Source: Sulfitobacter sediminilitoris
GTDB lineage: Bacteria > Pseudomonadota > Alphaproteobacteria > Rhodobacterales > Rhodobacteraceae
Direction: 5' to 3'
Length of the DNA: 64,000 nt
Assembly (NCBI RefSeq): GCF_010667575.1
Contig: NZ_JAABNT010000002.1
Span: 479,377-543,376 of the forward strand
The translations under genes were made by a program, and so were the position numbers. The notes beneath the pieces are model-generated. The model saw only the letters and a program-made list of their open reading frames with translations. It made no database searches and was not told the DNA's origin. The number at the start of each line of letters is the position of its first letter. Positions within the stretch are counted from its first letter, which is position 1. Positions 11,046 through 19,553 of this stretch are shown piece after piece.

Positions 11046-11632
11046 CGGATCACTGGAAGGTGGGGGGCGACATCTTCTGGCAGCAAATTTTGCAAACGTG
11101 GGTCATCGTCAATCTCGACCTGCCGTTTGTACGGCACAAAGCCACTACGGACGTAGAAGGACAGCGCCTGCTGGCTATCGATTGTGCAGGTATGGACATG
11201 AAAGCGGCTGATCGGTTTCGCCCATGCCAGCGCAATCGCCTTGTTCATCAGATACCGTCCCGCGCCGGTTCCGATCAGCTTTGAGGTGAGGCCGAAATAG
11301 GCCAATTCACATGCCCCGTCTTCGCAAAAATCCAGCTCAAGCAGGGCTTCGTCCTGCCCGTTCAGGCTGAGCGTGTATATGTCGACATTCGGGTCAGATA
11401 TGATCTGTGCAAGCTTGGCATCGTCGATCTTGCGTCGCCCGTACCACAGCCAGTCAGCGCCGACGCGATCAAATATATCGCGGTACCATGCGACATCCGG
11501 GGCGACCTTCCGAAATGCCACGCCGTCAGGCAGGGGCACGTCGCGTGTGTCTGCCCGTTCCAGCATTTCCAGATGGGTGACGATCATCGCCACCTTGCCC
11601 GCAGGCACTTCATAAAGACCGTCCGAAATCAT
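11042..11632 (-). CDS. GNAT family N-acetyltransferase
   Basis: A 196-residue protein. The GNAT core is in the second half: CELAYFGLTSKLIGTGAGRYLMNKAI (acetyl-CoA site) followed by HVHTCTIDSQQALSFYVRSGFVPYKR. The first 80 residues (LEMLERADTRDVPLPDGVAFRKV) resemble the N-terminus of uncharacterised alphaproteobacterial GNAT proteins. It starts three bases after the stop of the PfkB kinase gene and is probably in the same transcript. Substrate unknown. Confidence 0.87.
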   Translation of the reverse strand: MISDGLYEVPAGKVAMIVTHLEMLERADTRDVPLPDGVAFRKVAPDVAWYRDIFDRVGADWLWYGRRKIDDAKLAQIISDPNVDIYTLSLNGQDEALLELDFCEDGACELAYFGLTSKLIGTGAGRYLMNKAIALAWAKPISRFHVHTCTIDSQQALSFYVRSGFVPYKRQVEIDDDPRLQNLLPEDVAPHLPVIR

Positions 11633-11635
11633 TGC

Positions 11636-12625
11636 TCAGACCAGACCGGCAGCTTTGAATTCCGCCAACATGTCCTTTTGCGGGCGCGGCCCGATGTGGC
11701 TGATCACTTCCGCCGCGCAAAGGTTGCCCATCTTGCCGCAGGTCTCAAGATCATGCCCTTTCGACAGGCCATAGAGGAAACCCGCTGCAAACTGATCGCC
11801 TGCACCGGTGGCATCGACCGGGACGACCTTCTTGACCGGTACATCGACCCGTTCGCCTTCGCGCACAAGGGTCACGCCATCACCAGACCGGGTGCATACG
11901 ACGATAGGGCATATCTCGGTGGTCTTGGCGATTGCTTCCTCGATGTCATCGGTCTCGAACAGGGACCGCAACTCAGCCTCGTTGCCGATCACGTAGTCCA
12001 AGTCGTGTTTGATCAACGACATGAAATCATCGCGGTGTCTTTCCACGCAGAACGGGTCCGAGATTGCGATGCCCGCCTTGCCACCCCCCGCCTTGGTCGC
12101 GCGCGCAGCCTCGCGAAAGGCGGTTTTGCCGGCGTCATGATCAAAGAGATAGCCTTCGAGGAACATCAGCTTGGCATTGCCTGAAACTTCATCCGGTACG
12201 TCCTTGAGGGTCAGGCCCGTGGAAATGCCGAGATAGGTATTCATCGACCGCTCACCGTCCGGAGTGACAAAGATCATGCTGCGCGATGTGGGCACCTCGC
12301 CATCCGGCACCGGGGGATTGACGAAATCTATACCGTGGTCCGCCATCGCACTGGCATAGAACCTGCCAAGTGTGTCGTCGCGCACGCGCCCGATGAATGC
12401 GGTTTCCAACCCCAATGCCCCGGCACCCGCAATCGTATTGGCTACCGAACCGCCCGGCGTCTGCACCCTTTCACGCATCGCGCCATAGAGGATCTCTGCG
12501 CGCTCTTGCGCGACAAGCTGCATGATCCCTTTTTCGATATCCATATTGGCAAGAAAGTTATCATCAATCTGGCTGATCACATCGACAACGGCATTTCCGA
12601 TGCCGACAAGTTCATAGGTTTTCAT
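11636..12625 (-). CDS. PfkB family carbohydrate/nucleoside kinase (adenosine-kinase-like)
   Basis: A 329-residue ribokinase-fold protein. The N-terminus MKTYELVGIGNAVVDVISQIDDNFL is typical of alphaproteobacterial adenosine kinases. GGSVANTIAGAGALG and the catalytic PfkB signature VDATGAGDQFAAGFLYGLSKG (shown in part; catalytic Asp in GAGD) are intact. It likely phosphorylates adenosine or a related nucleoside or sugar at the expense of ATP. It is followed closely by the GNAT gene at 11632. Confidence 0.9.
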   Translation of the reverse strand: MKTYELVGIGNAVVDVISQIDDNFLANMDIEKGIMQLVAQERAEILYGAMRERVQTPGGSVANTIAGAGALGLETAFIGRVRDDTLGRFYASAMADHGIDFVNPPVPDGEVPTSRSMIFVTPDGERSMNTYLGISTGLTLKDVPDEVSGNAKLMFLEGYLFDHDAGKTAFREAARATKAGGGKAGIAISDPFCVERHRDDFMSLIKHDLDYVIGNEAELRSLFETDDIEEAIAKTTEICPIVVCTRSGDGVTLVREGERVDVPVKKVVPVDATGAGDQFAAGFLYGLSKGHDLETCGKMGNLCAAEVISHIGPRPQKDMLAEFKAAGLV

Positions 12626-12649
12626 GGAAGCTTTTCCTCGGGTCGGCGG

Positions 12650-13297
12650 TTAAAGTGTTGTCTTGTCCTCAAAGGGACAAAGGTCCTTGATGATACAAGT
12701 CGGGCACATCGGCTTGCGTGCTTTGCAATGATAGCGCCCGTGCAGGATCATCCAGTGATGGGCGTGCAGTTGAAAGTCCGCCGGGATATTGTCTTCAATC
12801 GCGCGTTCAACGGCCTCGACCGTTTTGCCCGGCGCGATGCCGGTGCGATTGCCAAGACGAAAGATATGCGTATCCACCGCCTGTGCCGGCATGTGCCACC
12901 ACATGTTCAGCACGACATTAGCGGTCTTGCGTCCTACGCCGGGCAGGGATTGCAGCGCGGCGCGTGAATTCGGGACCACGCCGTCATATTCATCGACAAG
13001 GATCTGGCTCAGCTTCATCACGTTTTTGGCCTTCTGCCGGAACAGGCCAATCGTCTTGATATGTTCGATCAAACCATCAAGGCCAAGGTCCAGCATCTTC
13101 TGCGGCGTATCAGCAATTTTGAAAAGCGCCCGTGTCGCCTTGTTCACGCCCGCGTCCGTGGCTTGCGCCGACAGGGCCACCGCGACAACCAATGTATAGA
13201 CGTTCACGTGCTCCAGTTCCCCTTTGGGTTCCGGGTCTGCCTCGTGAAAGCGGGTGAAAATCTTGCGGATCGTATGATAATCGAGCTGTTTTGCCAT
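12650..13297 (-). CDS. nth: Endonuclease III (DNA glycosylase/AP lyase)
   Basis: A 215-residue HhH-GPD enzyme. It shows LSAQATDAGVNKATRALF, the helix-hairpin-helix LPGVGRKTANVV with its catalytic Lys, the following VDTHIFRLGNRTG with the catalytic Asp, and a C-terminal 4Fe-4S loop (CKARKPMCPTCIIKDLC). It removes oxidised pyrimidines in base excision repair. The frame is open to 13345; the ATG at 13297 (MAKQLDYHTI) gives the normal length. It is divergent from the Ada-like alkyltransferase at 13389. Confidence 0.96.
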   Translation of the reverse strand: MAKQLDYHTIRKIFTRFHEADPEPKGELEHVNVYTLVVAVALSAQATDAGVNKATRALFKIADTPQKMLDLGLDGLIEHIKTIGLFRQKAKNVMKLSQILVDEYDGVVPNSRAALQSLPGVGRKTANVVLNMWWHMPAQAVDTHIFRLGNRTGIAPGKTVEAVERAIEDNIPADFQLHAHHWMILHGRYHCKARKPMCPTCIIKDLCPFEDKTTL

Positions 13298-13388
13298 GCC
13301 GGAGGGTATGCGCGATGGCGCGAGCGGGGGCAAGCGGTTGCGCATGTTTCGGGTCGCAAGATGCAGCGCTTGGGCCTAGATTGAGGGC

Positions 13389-14252
13389 ATGAACCAGACC
13401 ACGCAAATCCCCGCGCTCGACGATGGCTACCACTACAAGGTGATGCGCCGCGCCATTGATGTGCTCGATCAGGCCGAAGACCAGCTTTCACTGGATCAGG
13501 TCGCGGCGCAGATGGGCATGTCGTCTGCGCATTTCCAACGATTGTTTTCCCGCTGGGTCGGCGTGTCGCCCAAACGCTACCAGCAATATCTCAAGCTGGG
13601 TCAGGCCAAGGAAATGCTCCGCGACCGTGCCACCACCCTCGAAGCCGCGCATGAGGTCGGGCTGTCCGGCACCGGCCGCCTGCACGATCTGTTCCTGCGC
13701 TGGGAGGCCATGAGCCCGGGTGAGTTTGCGCGACAGGGGGAGGGGCTGACGATCTATTGGGGTTGGTTTGACAGCCCGTTCGGCCTCGCCCTCGTGATGG
13801 GAACAGAGAAAGGGATCTGTGGCCTCGCCTTCGCTGCCGAAATGGGGGAAGAGGCGGCAATGCAGGATCTGACACGACGCTGGCCCAAGGCGGTGTTTGT
13901 CGAGGATCCGATGATGTTGCGCCCTTGGGTGCTGACCGCCTTTGGTGCGCAGGATGGGGCGCTGGACAAGGCACCCCTCTTTCTCATCGGGGCCCCGTTC
14001 CAGATCAAGGTCTGGGAGGCTTTGCTTCAGGTGCCATCGGGCTATGTGACGACCTATTCCGATATCGCGGCCTCGATCGGCAATCCCAAGGCTGTGCGTG
14101 CCGTGGGCACCGCAGTCGGGCGCAATCCTGTTTCGTGGCTGATCCCGTGCCATCGTGCGCTGCGCAAATCGGGTGCGCTGGGTGGATATCACTGGGGCTT
14201 GCCCGTCAAACGCGTGATGCTGGCGTTTGAGGCCGCCCGCGCCGAAGCCTGA
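13389..14252 (+). CDS. Ada-like AraC/methylated-DNA-[protein]-cysteine S-methyltransferase
   Basis: A 287-residue two-domain protein. Residues 20-115 are an AraC-type HTH (LSLDQVAAQMGMSSAHFQRLFSRWVGVSPKRY). Residues 125-287 are an O6-alkylguanine alkyltransferase with the acceptor PCHR motif at Cys254 (SWLIPCHRAL). The N-terminal zinc domain of E. coli Ada, which senses methylphosphotriesters, is absent, so any adaptive-response switching must work differently. It is divergent from nth, making a small DNA repair pair. Confidence 0.93.
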   Translation: MNQTTQIPALDDGYHYKVMRRAIDVLDQAEDQLSLDQVAAQMGMSSAHFQRLFSRWVGVSPKRYQQYLKLGQAKEMLRDRATTLEAAHEVGLSGTGRLHDLFLRWEAMSPGEFARQGEGLTIYWGWFDSPFGLALVMGTEKGICGLAFAAEMGEEAAMQDLTRRWPKAVFVEDPMMLRPWVLTAFGAQDGALDKAPLFLIGAPFQIKVWEALLQVPSGYVTTYSDIAASIGNPKAVRAVGTAVGRNPVSWLIPCHRALRKSGALGGYHWGLPVKRVMLAFEAARAEA

Positions 14253-14359
14253 AATGATGCGCGGGATACCGCCGATCTGAATTTCCCCGTGATTATCCTG
14301 CCTTGCCGCCCCATATATACTCCACGATCCAAAGCGCCCTGCCCGAACGGGGCCTGAAC

Positions 14360-15046
14360 ATGAAGGCAGTAGATATGATTTCTTCCAAAATTTCCGTGGC
14401 CGCCCTTCTGGCCGGCGCAATGACGCTGGGTGCTTGTACCGATCCGGGTATGATTGGTGCGCAACCGGGTGATCCGAACCAGAAAACCAAGAGTGGCGCT
14501 TTGATCGGTGCGGCTTCGGGTGCCGTAATCGGGGCGCTCAGCAAAGGGGATGGGAACCGCGGTGACGGTGCGCTTGTGGGCGCGGTCCTTGGCGGTGCGC
14601 TGGGTGCTGGCATCGGCTATTCGCTGGACAAGCAAGAGGCCGAGCTGCGCCAGCAGATGGGCAGCGACGTAACCATCACCAATACCGGTGACCGTCTGAT
14701 TGTGACGCTTCCCAATAACCTGCTCTTTGCAACGGACAGCACCGCGCTGACGCCGACCTTGCAGGGCGATCTGCGCGCACTGGCACAAAACGTGCAGATT
14801 TATCAGAACTCAACGTTGCAGATTGTCGGCCATACCGACAGTGACGGTGATGCCAGCTATAACCAGACGCTGTCAGAAGGCCGTGCACGGTCGGTTGCAA
14901 ACACGCTTATTGCCAATGGTGTGCCGCCGCAGCGTATCCAGACCTTTGGGCGCGGTGAAAGCCAGCCGGTGGCCAGCAACCTGACGCCAGCCGGTAAAGC
15001 GCAGAACCGCCGTGTCGAGATCGTGATCCTGCCCAACGCGGCCTGA
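14360..15046 (+). CDS. OmpA family lipoprotein with glycine-zipper region (YiaD/Pal-like)
   Basis: An exported lipoprotein: the signal sequence ends at a lipobox (MTLGAC). A glycine-zipper stretch follows (SGALIGAASGAVIGALSKGDG, GALVGAVLGGALGAGIGYSLD; each under 22 residues). The C-terminus is an OmpA domain (NLLFATDSTALTP, VGHTDSDGDASYNQTLSEGRA, NRRVEIVILP). Two starts are possible, ATG 14360 (MKAVDMISS) or ATG 14375 (MISSKIS); both keep the signal peptide. It likely anchors the outer membrane to peptidoglycan. A terminator follows. Confidence 0.9.
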   Translation: MKAVDMISSKISVAALLAGAMTLGACTDPGMIGAQPGDPNQKTKSGALIGAASGAVIGALSKGDGNRGDGALVGAVLGGALGAGIGYSLDKQEAELRQQMGSDVTITNTGDRLIVTLPNNLLFATDSTALTPTLQGDLRALAQNVQIYQNSTLQIVGHTDSDGDASYNQTLSEGRARSVANTLIANGVPPQRIQTFGRGESQPVASNLTPAGKAQNRRVEIVILPNAA

Positions 15047-15070
15047 TCCAGACCTCTGCATCAACGCACA

Positions 15071-15106
15071 AAGCCCCTGCATTTCGCGGGGGCTTCTTGC
15101 TTTTTG
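15071..15106 (+). terminator. Rho-independent terminator after the OmpA lipoprotein gene
   Basis: Arms aagcccctgc (15071-15080) and gcgggggctt (15086-15095) form a ten-base-pair stem with one G-T pair, followed by cttgcttttt. It ends the transcript of the gene stopping at 15046. Confidence 0.75.
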
Positions 15107-15157
15107 GGCCAAGCGGACAAGGTATAGAGCAACGGAAATTCAAACGGAGGATAAGTC

Positions 15158-15694
15158 ATGGCTTCCCCCAAACTTGTTGGCCTTTCAGGGTCATTGCGCA
15201 ATGAGGCGACCAACACTAAGCTTCTGCGCGAGGCGGCGCGGCTTTTTGGTGACAACGATTACACGCAATTGGACATCAACTTTCCGCTTTATGACGCGGA
15301 CGATGAGGCCGAACATGGCGTGCCGGCAGCGGTGCAGAAAGCCGCCGATCAGATTGCGGCCGCAGATGCAGTGATCATTTCAACGCCCGAGTACAACAAG
15401 GGGCCGTCCGGGGCGCTCAAGAACGCGCTGGACTGGATCAGCCGCGCCGAGGGCAGCCCATGGAATGGCAAGCCTGTCGCCGTGATGTCCGCCGCAGCGG
15501 GCCGCGCGGGCGGGGAGCGCGCACAGATGATTTTGCGCGGGTTCATGGTGCCGTTCCGTCCGCGTATCCTGCAAGGGCCGGAAATTCATCTGGCCGACAG
15601 CAGCAACCAGTTTGACGAGAACGGTCATCTGACCGGAGAGATATACGTCAAGGAGCTGACGCAACTGATGAAATCGCTACGCGATATGATCTAA
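15158..15694 (+). CDS. NADPH-dependent FMN reductase family protein
   Basis: A 178-residue flavodoxin-fold protein. It shows the FMN phosphate loop GLSGSLRNEATNTKLL near the N-terminus, STPEYNKGPSGALKNALDW (the conserved PEYN motif) and the AAAGRAGGERAQ segment. Relatives are NAD(P)H:FMN or quinone reductases (ChrR/YieF-like). A strong ribosome site (ggagg) precedes ATG 15158. Convergent with the VOC gene, overlapping by four bases. Confidence 0.92.
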   Translation: MASPKLVGLSGSLRNEATNTKLLREAARLFGDNDYTQLDINFPLYDADDEAEHGVPAAVQKAADQIAAADAVIISTPEYNKGPSGALKNALDWISRAEGSPWNGKPVAVMSAAAGRAGGERAQMILRGFMVPFRPRILQGPEIHLADSSNQFDENGHLTGEIYVKELTQLMKSLRDMI

Positions 15695-16092
15695 CGCCTG
15701 ACTGCGATCTCGATCAGGTTCTGATCGGGGTCGCGCACGTAGATTGATGTCAACGGAAAGCGCGCACCTGTGCGGGAAACCGGTCCTTTTTCAATCGCGA
15801 CACCCATTTTCGACAAATGCGCCATCCACTCCGACAGGGGCGTCTCAGTCAGAAAACACAGATCGGCGCTCCCGGCTGTTGCTTGGGCAGCCTTTGGCTC
15901 AAATTCTGCCCCGGCCTGATGCAGATTGATCTTGGCAGCGCCGAATTTCAGGGCCCAACGGGTTTCCCCATCTGCCGTATCAAACTGCTTTGCCTGCATT
16001 CCCAAAACCTCTTTGTAAAAGGCTACGGTCGCTGGGATGCTGGCGACAGTCAGCACCAGATGATCCAAGGCAATGACTTGCGGTTGCGGCAT
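15691..16092 (-). CDS. VOC family (glyoxalase/bleomycin-resistance fold) protein
   Basis: The ATG at 16092 follows agagga and gives a 133-residue protein (MPQPQVIALDHLVLTVASIPATVAFYKEVLG). A much longer frame exists but its upstream part overlaps the divergent gene in antisense. The VOC hallmarks are HLVLTV, FYKEVLGM, and SIYVRDPDQNLIEIA with the metal-binding Glu. Members include virulence-protein-like dioxygenases and lyases; the reaction is unknown. Confidence 0.9.
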   Translation of the reverse strand: MPQPQVIALDHLVLTVASIPATVAFYKEVLGMQAKQFDTADGETRWALKFGAAKINLHQAGAEFEPKAAQATAGSADLCFLTETPLSEWMAHLSKMGVAIEKGPVSRTGARFPLTSIYVRDPDQNLIEIAVRR

Positions 16093-16118
16093 GGGGTCCT
16101 CTTGGCCTAAGCAAACGC

Positions 16119-16916
16119 ATGAACACTGCACAGAGCACTCAGACAAGTCAAAGCGATGTGATGGATCCTGCTCGCGCAAACGCCTTTCGCGTCGCACTGG
16201 GTCAGCCCGGCAACATCGCCGAAGGCGCGGCGCTGCCACCTTTCTTTCACCAACTCTACTTCTGGACGCCGGAACCACCGGCCCAATTGGGCCGCGACGG
16301 CCATCCCAAGGTGGGTGGGCTGATCCCTGACATGGGGCTGCCCCGACGCATGTGGGCTGCAGGACGGCTGGCGTTTCACGCACCACTGCGTGCCGGAACG
16401 CCTGCAACGCGCAGCACCGTCTGCGAAAGACACGCCCGCAAGGAAGGCCGGTCCGGGCCCCTTGGCTTTGTCACCCTGCGCCACGAGGTGCATCAGTCAG
16501 GCGTGCAGTGTTTGACGGAGTGGCAGGATCTGGTCTACCGCGAAGATCCGTCACGCGATGCCATCAAACCCGAGGCCCCGGTCGCACGCATAGATGAGAC
16601 GCATTCAGAAGAGGTCAGCTTTTCCTCAACCCTGCTGTTTCGCTATTCAGCGCTGACGTTCAACGGGCACCGCATCCACTACGACCTCGATTATGCGCGT
16701 GACATCGAAGGCTATGGCGGGCTTGTGGTGCATGGCCCGTTGCTGGCGCAGCTGTTGATGCTGATGGCTGAAAAACACCTTGGCCCGCTCGAGACCTTCC
16801 AGTTTCGCGCCAACGCACCGCTGATGCATTTCGAGACAGCAACGCTCTGTCTAAAGGATCGTGACCTTTGGGTGCGTGGACCGGATGGCCGGCAATGCAT
16901 GGCGGCAAGTGTCTAA
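16119..16916 (+). CDS. MaoC/HTD2-like acyl-CoA dehydratase (mesaconyl-C4-CoA hydratase family)
   Basis: A 265-residue double-hotdog protein. The C-terminal hotdog has the hydratase-like motif FRYSALTFNGHRIHYDLDYA followed by GLVVHGPLLAQLL. The N-terminal half (ALPPFFHQLYFWTPEPPAQLGRDGHPKVGG) matches the FAS1-like dehydratase part of mesaconyl-C4-CoA hydratases and HTD2 proteins. Such enzymes hydrate branched or unsaturated acyl-CoA. There is little ribosome-site signal at ATG 16119; ATG 16161 (MDPARANAF) is an alternative. The last bases overlap the convergent mnmC gene. Confidence 0.82.
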   Translation: MNTAQSTQTSQSDVMDPARANAFRVALGQPGNIAEGAALPPFFHQLYFWTPEPPAQLGRDGHPKVGGLIPDMGLPRRMWAAGRLAFHAPLRAGTPATRSTVCERHARKEGRSGPLGFVTLRHEVHQSGVQCLTEWQDLVYREDPSRDAIKPEAPVARIDETHSEEVSFSSTLLFRYSALTFNGHRIHYDLDYARDIEGYGGLVVHGPLLAQLLMLMAEKHLGPLETFQFRANAPLMHFETATLCLKDRDLWVRGPDGRQCMAASV

Positions 16917-17950
16917 AGGTTGTCCTCGACCCTGAACCCTTGCGGGATATGGTCTATACCTTCCAACGCCAGATCGGCCATCACCTGCGCTACTTTCGGG
17001 GCCATGCCGAAACCGATCTTGAAGCCGCCGTTGGCGATGAAATGACCGGGTCTGTCCGGCCATGCCCCCAGCATTGGCGCCCGGCTGCGCGATCTTGGGC
17101 GCACACCTGCCCAACGGTCGATGACGTCTGCCTCGGCCAATACAGGCACTGCGGTGCGGGCGGCGTCGATGACAGCGTCCAATTGTGCATCCGTTGTGCT
17201 GGCTGAGGTATAGTCACGCTCTGACGTTGACCCGATGGCGACCGTGCCGTCGCCATGGGGGATGACATGCACGCCACCTGCAAAAATCTGCGGCGCACCG
17301 CTGGCATCATGGCGCAACAACGCGGCCTGTCCCTTGACCCCGGCTCCAACACTGCGGGTGTGGCGGGCGGTCATCTCTTCCAGCCCGGCAACGCCGGTTG
17401 CCCAGACGGTTGGCACATGTGCCTCTGCCTCCGGCGTGACATTGATCCCTTTAGATGCCAGCGCCCTGACCAGCGCGTCGCATCCCTTTCGTGGATGGAC
17501 CAAGGCGCTGAGGCTGTCGCGGATCAAAAAGCCGGTCGGGCTTAGCGGTTCCCAATCCGCGCCTGTCGCCTTGACCACTTCCCAAATAGCATGATCCTGC
17601 CAAAGCGCCTGTGCTGTCTCTGCCCGCTGCCGCGCCAGAGACAATGCGTGATCGTCCTGAACAGGTTGCAGCCGACCCTTCCGGGCATACCCTGACGTGC
17701 CGCCCCCCGCACTCTCGACCTCGTTCCAGAAGTCCTGCGCCATCAGCAGACTGTCGAGCTGAAAGGCCTTCTTGGCGTTCCAGTTCTCGGGCACATGCGG
17801 TGCCAATGCGCCGACGATGCCGCCGCTGCTGCCCGCTGCCGGACCGTGGGGGTCTACCACCATCACCCGCGCGCCGCGTTGCGCGGCGACCCATGCGATG
17901 GACAGTCCAAAGATACCCGCCCCGCGAACCACAAGATCGACGCTTGCCAA
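16913..17950 (-). CDS. FAD-dependent oxidoreductase, MnmC C-terminal-domain type (tRNA cmnm5U to nm5U)
   Basis: The start is the TTG at 17950, eight bases after a strong aaggag site, giving LASVDLVVRGAGIFGLSIAW with the GxGxxG FAD loop. The 345-residue protein is a DAO-fold oxidase (GSSGGIVGALAPHVPENWN, VWATGVAG, WAGVRPRSRSRAPMLG, FIANGGFKIGFGMAP). The GLxPHV-like and GFGMAP segments are those of the FAD domain of MnmC, which removes the carboxymethyl group from cmnm5(s2)U in the tRNA wobble position. Divergent mnmD, 53 bp away, supports this. A generic amine oxidase remains possible. Confidence 0.75.
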   Translation of the reverse strand: MASVDLVVRGAGIFGLSIAWVAAQRGARVMVVDPHGPAAGSSGGIVGALAPHVPENWNAKKAFQLDSLLMAQDFWNEVESAGGGTSGYARKGRLQPVQDDHALSLARQRAETAQALWQDHAIWEVVKATGADWEPLSPTGFLIRDSLSALVHPRKGCDALVRALASKGINVTPEAEAHVPTVWATGVAGLEEMTARHTRSVGAGVKGQAALLRHDASGAPQIFAGGVHVIPHGDGTVAIGSTSERDYTSASTTDAQLDAVIDAARTAVPVLAEADVIDRWAGVRPRSRSRAPMLGAWPDRPGHFIANGGFKIGFGMAPKVAQVMADLALEGIDHIPQGFRVEDNL

Positions 17951-18003
17951 GGCTTTCTCCTTCGCGCATTGCTTGCACCAAACCTTCCATACGCGGTAGC
18001 GGG

Positions 18004-18678
18004 ATGCAGAACCAGTCAGATCAGATCCTGTGGCGCGAAGGCGATGTGCCCGTCTCCTCTCGCTTTGACGATCCGTTCTTCAGCCTTGAAAACGGCGTTG
18101 GCGAAACGCGGCATGTATTTCTTGACGGAAACGACCTGCCCGCGCGCTTTCGCCCCGGTTTCCAGGTTGCCGAACTTGGCTTTGGAACGGGGCTGAACCT
18201 TCTGGTCGTTTGGGACGCTTGGGTGCAATCGGGGCAGAGCGGCAACCTGAACTTTACCAGTTTCGAGGCATTCCCGATGAGCGCCGACGACATGGCCCGC
18301 GCGCATCGGGCGTTTCCGGCGTTTGACGGGCGGCGCGATCTGCTGACTGCGGCATGGACGGGGCAAGGGCGGCGGATCGATCTGCCCGGATTGTCAGCCG
18401 AGATCGTCATCGGCGATGCGCGGCAGACGCTGCCACGTTGGACCGGGTCGGCGGACGCCTGGTTCCTGGATGGGTTCTCTCCTGCCAAGAACCCCGAGCT
18501 TTGGTCGGATGATCTCTTGGCCGAAGTTGGCAGGCACTGCGTCTCCGGAGGCACTGCCGCCACCTATACCGCTGCCGGGTTCGTCCGCCGGTCCCTTGCA
18601 GACGCGGGCTTCGTGGTTGAGCGGGTCGCAGGCTACGGACGCAAAAGGCATATGACACGTGCCCGGATGCCCTCATGA
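18004..18678 (+). CDS. mnmD: tRNA 5-methylaminomethyl-2-thiouridine methyltransferase (MnmC N-terminal domain, stand-alone)
   Basis: A 224-residue SAM-dependent methyltransferase of the MnmC2/MnmD type: ILWREGDVPVSSRFDDPFFS, the SAM loop VAELGFGTGLNLL, and WFLDGFSPAKNPELW, the family signature. It methylates nm5(s2)U to mnm5(s2)U at tRNA position 34. In E. coli it is fused to the FAD domain; here the two are separate and divergent. The frame is open upstream to 17611 only because it runs antisense to the neighbour; ATG 18004 fits the family start. The stop overlaps the next ATG (ATGA). Confidence 0.92.
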   Translation: MQNQSDQILWREGDVPVSSRFDDPFFSLENGVGETRHVFLDGNDLPARFRPGFQVAELGFGTGLNLLVVWDAWVQSGQSGNLNFTSFEAFPMSADDMARAHRAFPAFDGRRDLLTAAWTGQGRRIDLPGLSAEIVIGDARQTLPRWTGSADAWFLDGFSPAKNPELWSDDLLAEVGRHCVSGGTAATYTAAGFVRRSLADAGFVVERVAGYGRKRHMTRARMPS

Positions 18679-19553
18679 GCCAAAGCAATAACATCCCCCT
18701 TGGTATCGGCCTGATGGTCGCTACGACCTTTGTTTTCGCGGTGCAGGACGGGCTGTCGCGCCATCTTGCGGCGGAATACAACGTGCTGATGGTCGTGATG
18801 ATCCGCTATTGGTTCTTTGCCGCCTTCGTCATCACCATCGCCCGGCGCAAGGCCGGTGGCATTCGCGTCGCCGCACAGACATCCCAACCCATCATTCAGG
18901 CGGTGCGCGGTCTTTTGCTGGCATCGGAAATCTGCGTGATGGTCGTTGCCTTCACCATCCTCGGCCTTGTCGAAAGCCATGCTGTCTTTACGTGCTATCC
19001 GCTGCTGGTGGCGGCGCTGTCCGGCCCGGTGCTGGGCGAGCGTGTGGGTTGGCGACGGTGGTCTGCGATTGGCGTGGGGTTCATCGGTGTGCTGATCATC
19101 CTGCAACCGGGTATGAGCGTCTTTGACCCCGCCGCTGCTATCCCCTTGCTGGCCGCTGCGATGTTCGCGATTTACGGCTTGCTGACGCGCTACGTTGCGC
19201 GCGCCGATACCACCGCGACCAGCTTTTTCTGGACCGGGACCGTCGGCGCTGTTGCGATGACAATCGTTGGCCTGTGGTTCTGGGAGCCGATGACGCCGAC
19301 AGACTGGTTGTTCATGGGGTGTCTGTGCATCACAGGCGTCACGGGGCATTGGCTGTTGATCAAATGCTACGAGGTCGCGGAGGCCAGCGCGGTGCAGCCC
19401 TTTGCCTATCTGCAATTGGTCTTTGCCGCGATCATCGGGATCAGCTTATTTGCAGAAACGGTCCGCCTGAATGTCGCCATTGGCGCCGCCATCATCGTGG
19501 CGGCGGGGCTATTCACCTTCTGGCGCGAACGGCTTCAGCGTGTCGCCAATTAG
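18675..19553 (+). CDS. EamA/DMT superfamily transporter
   Basis: A 292-residue integral membrane protein with about ten hydrophobic helices in two EamA repeats (from LGIGLMVATTFVFAVQDGLSR and from IPLLAAAMFAIYGLLTRYVAR). Such proteins usually export amino acids, metabolites or sugars. It overlaps mnmD by four bases and is probably cotranscribed, though a functional link is not obvious. The 3' end overlaps the convergent transglycosylase gene by 45 bp. Confidence 0.9.
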   Translation: MSQSNNIPLGIGLMVATTFVFAVQDGLSRHLAAEYNVLMVVMIRYWFFAAFVITIARRKAGGIRVAAQTSQPIIQAVRGLLLASEICVMVVAFTILGLVESHAVFTCYPLLVAALSGPVLGERVGWRRWSAIGVGFIGVLIILQPGMSVFDPAAAIPLLAAAMFAIYGLLTRYVARADTTATSFFWTGTVGAVAMTIVGLWFWEPMTPTDWLFMGCLCITGVTGHWLLIKCYEVAEASAVQPFAYLQLVFAAIIGISLFAETVRLNVAIGAAIIVAAGLFTFWRERLQRVAN

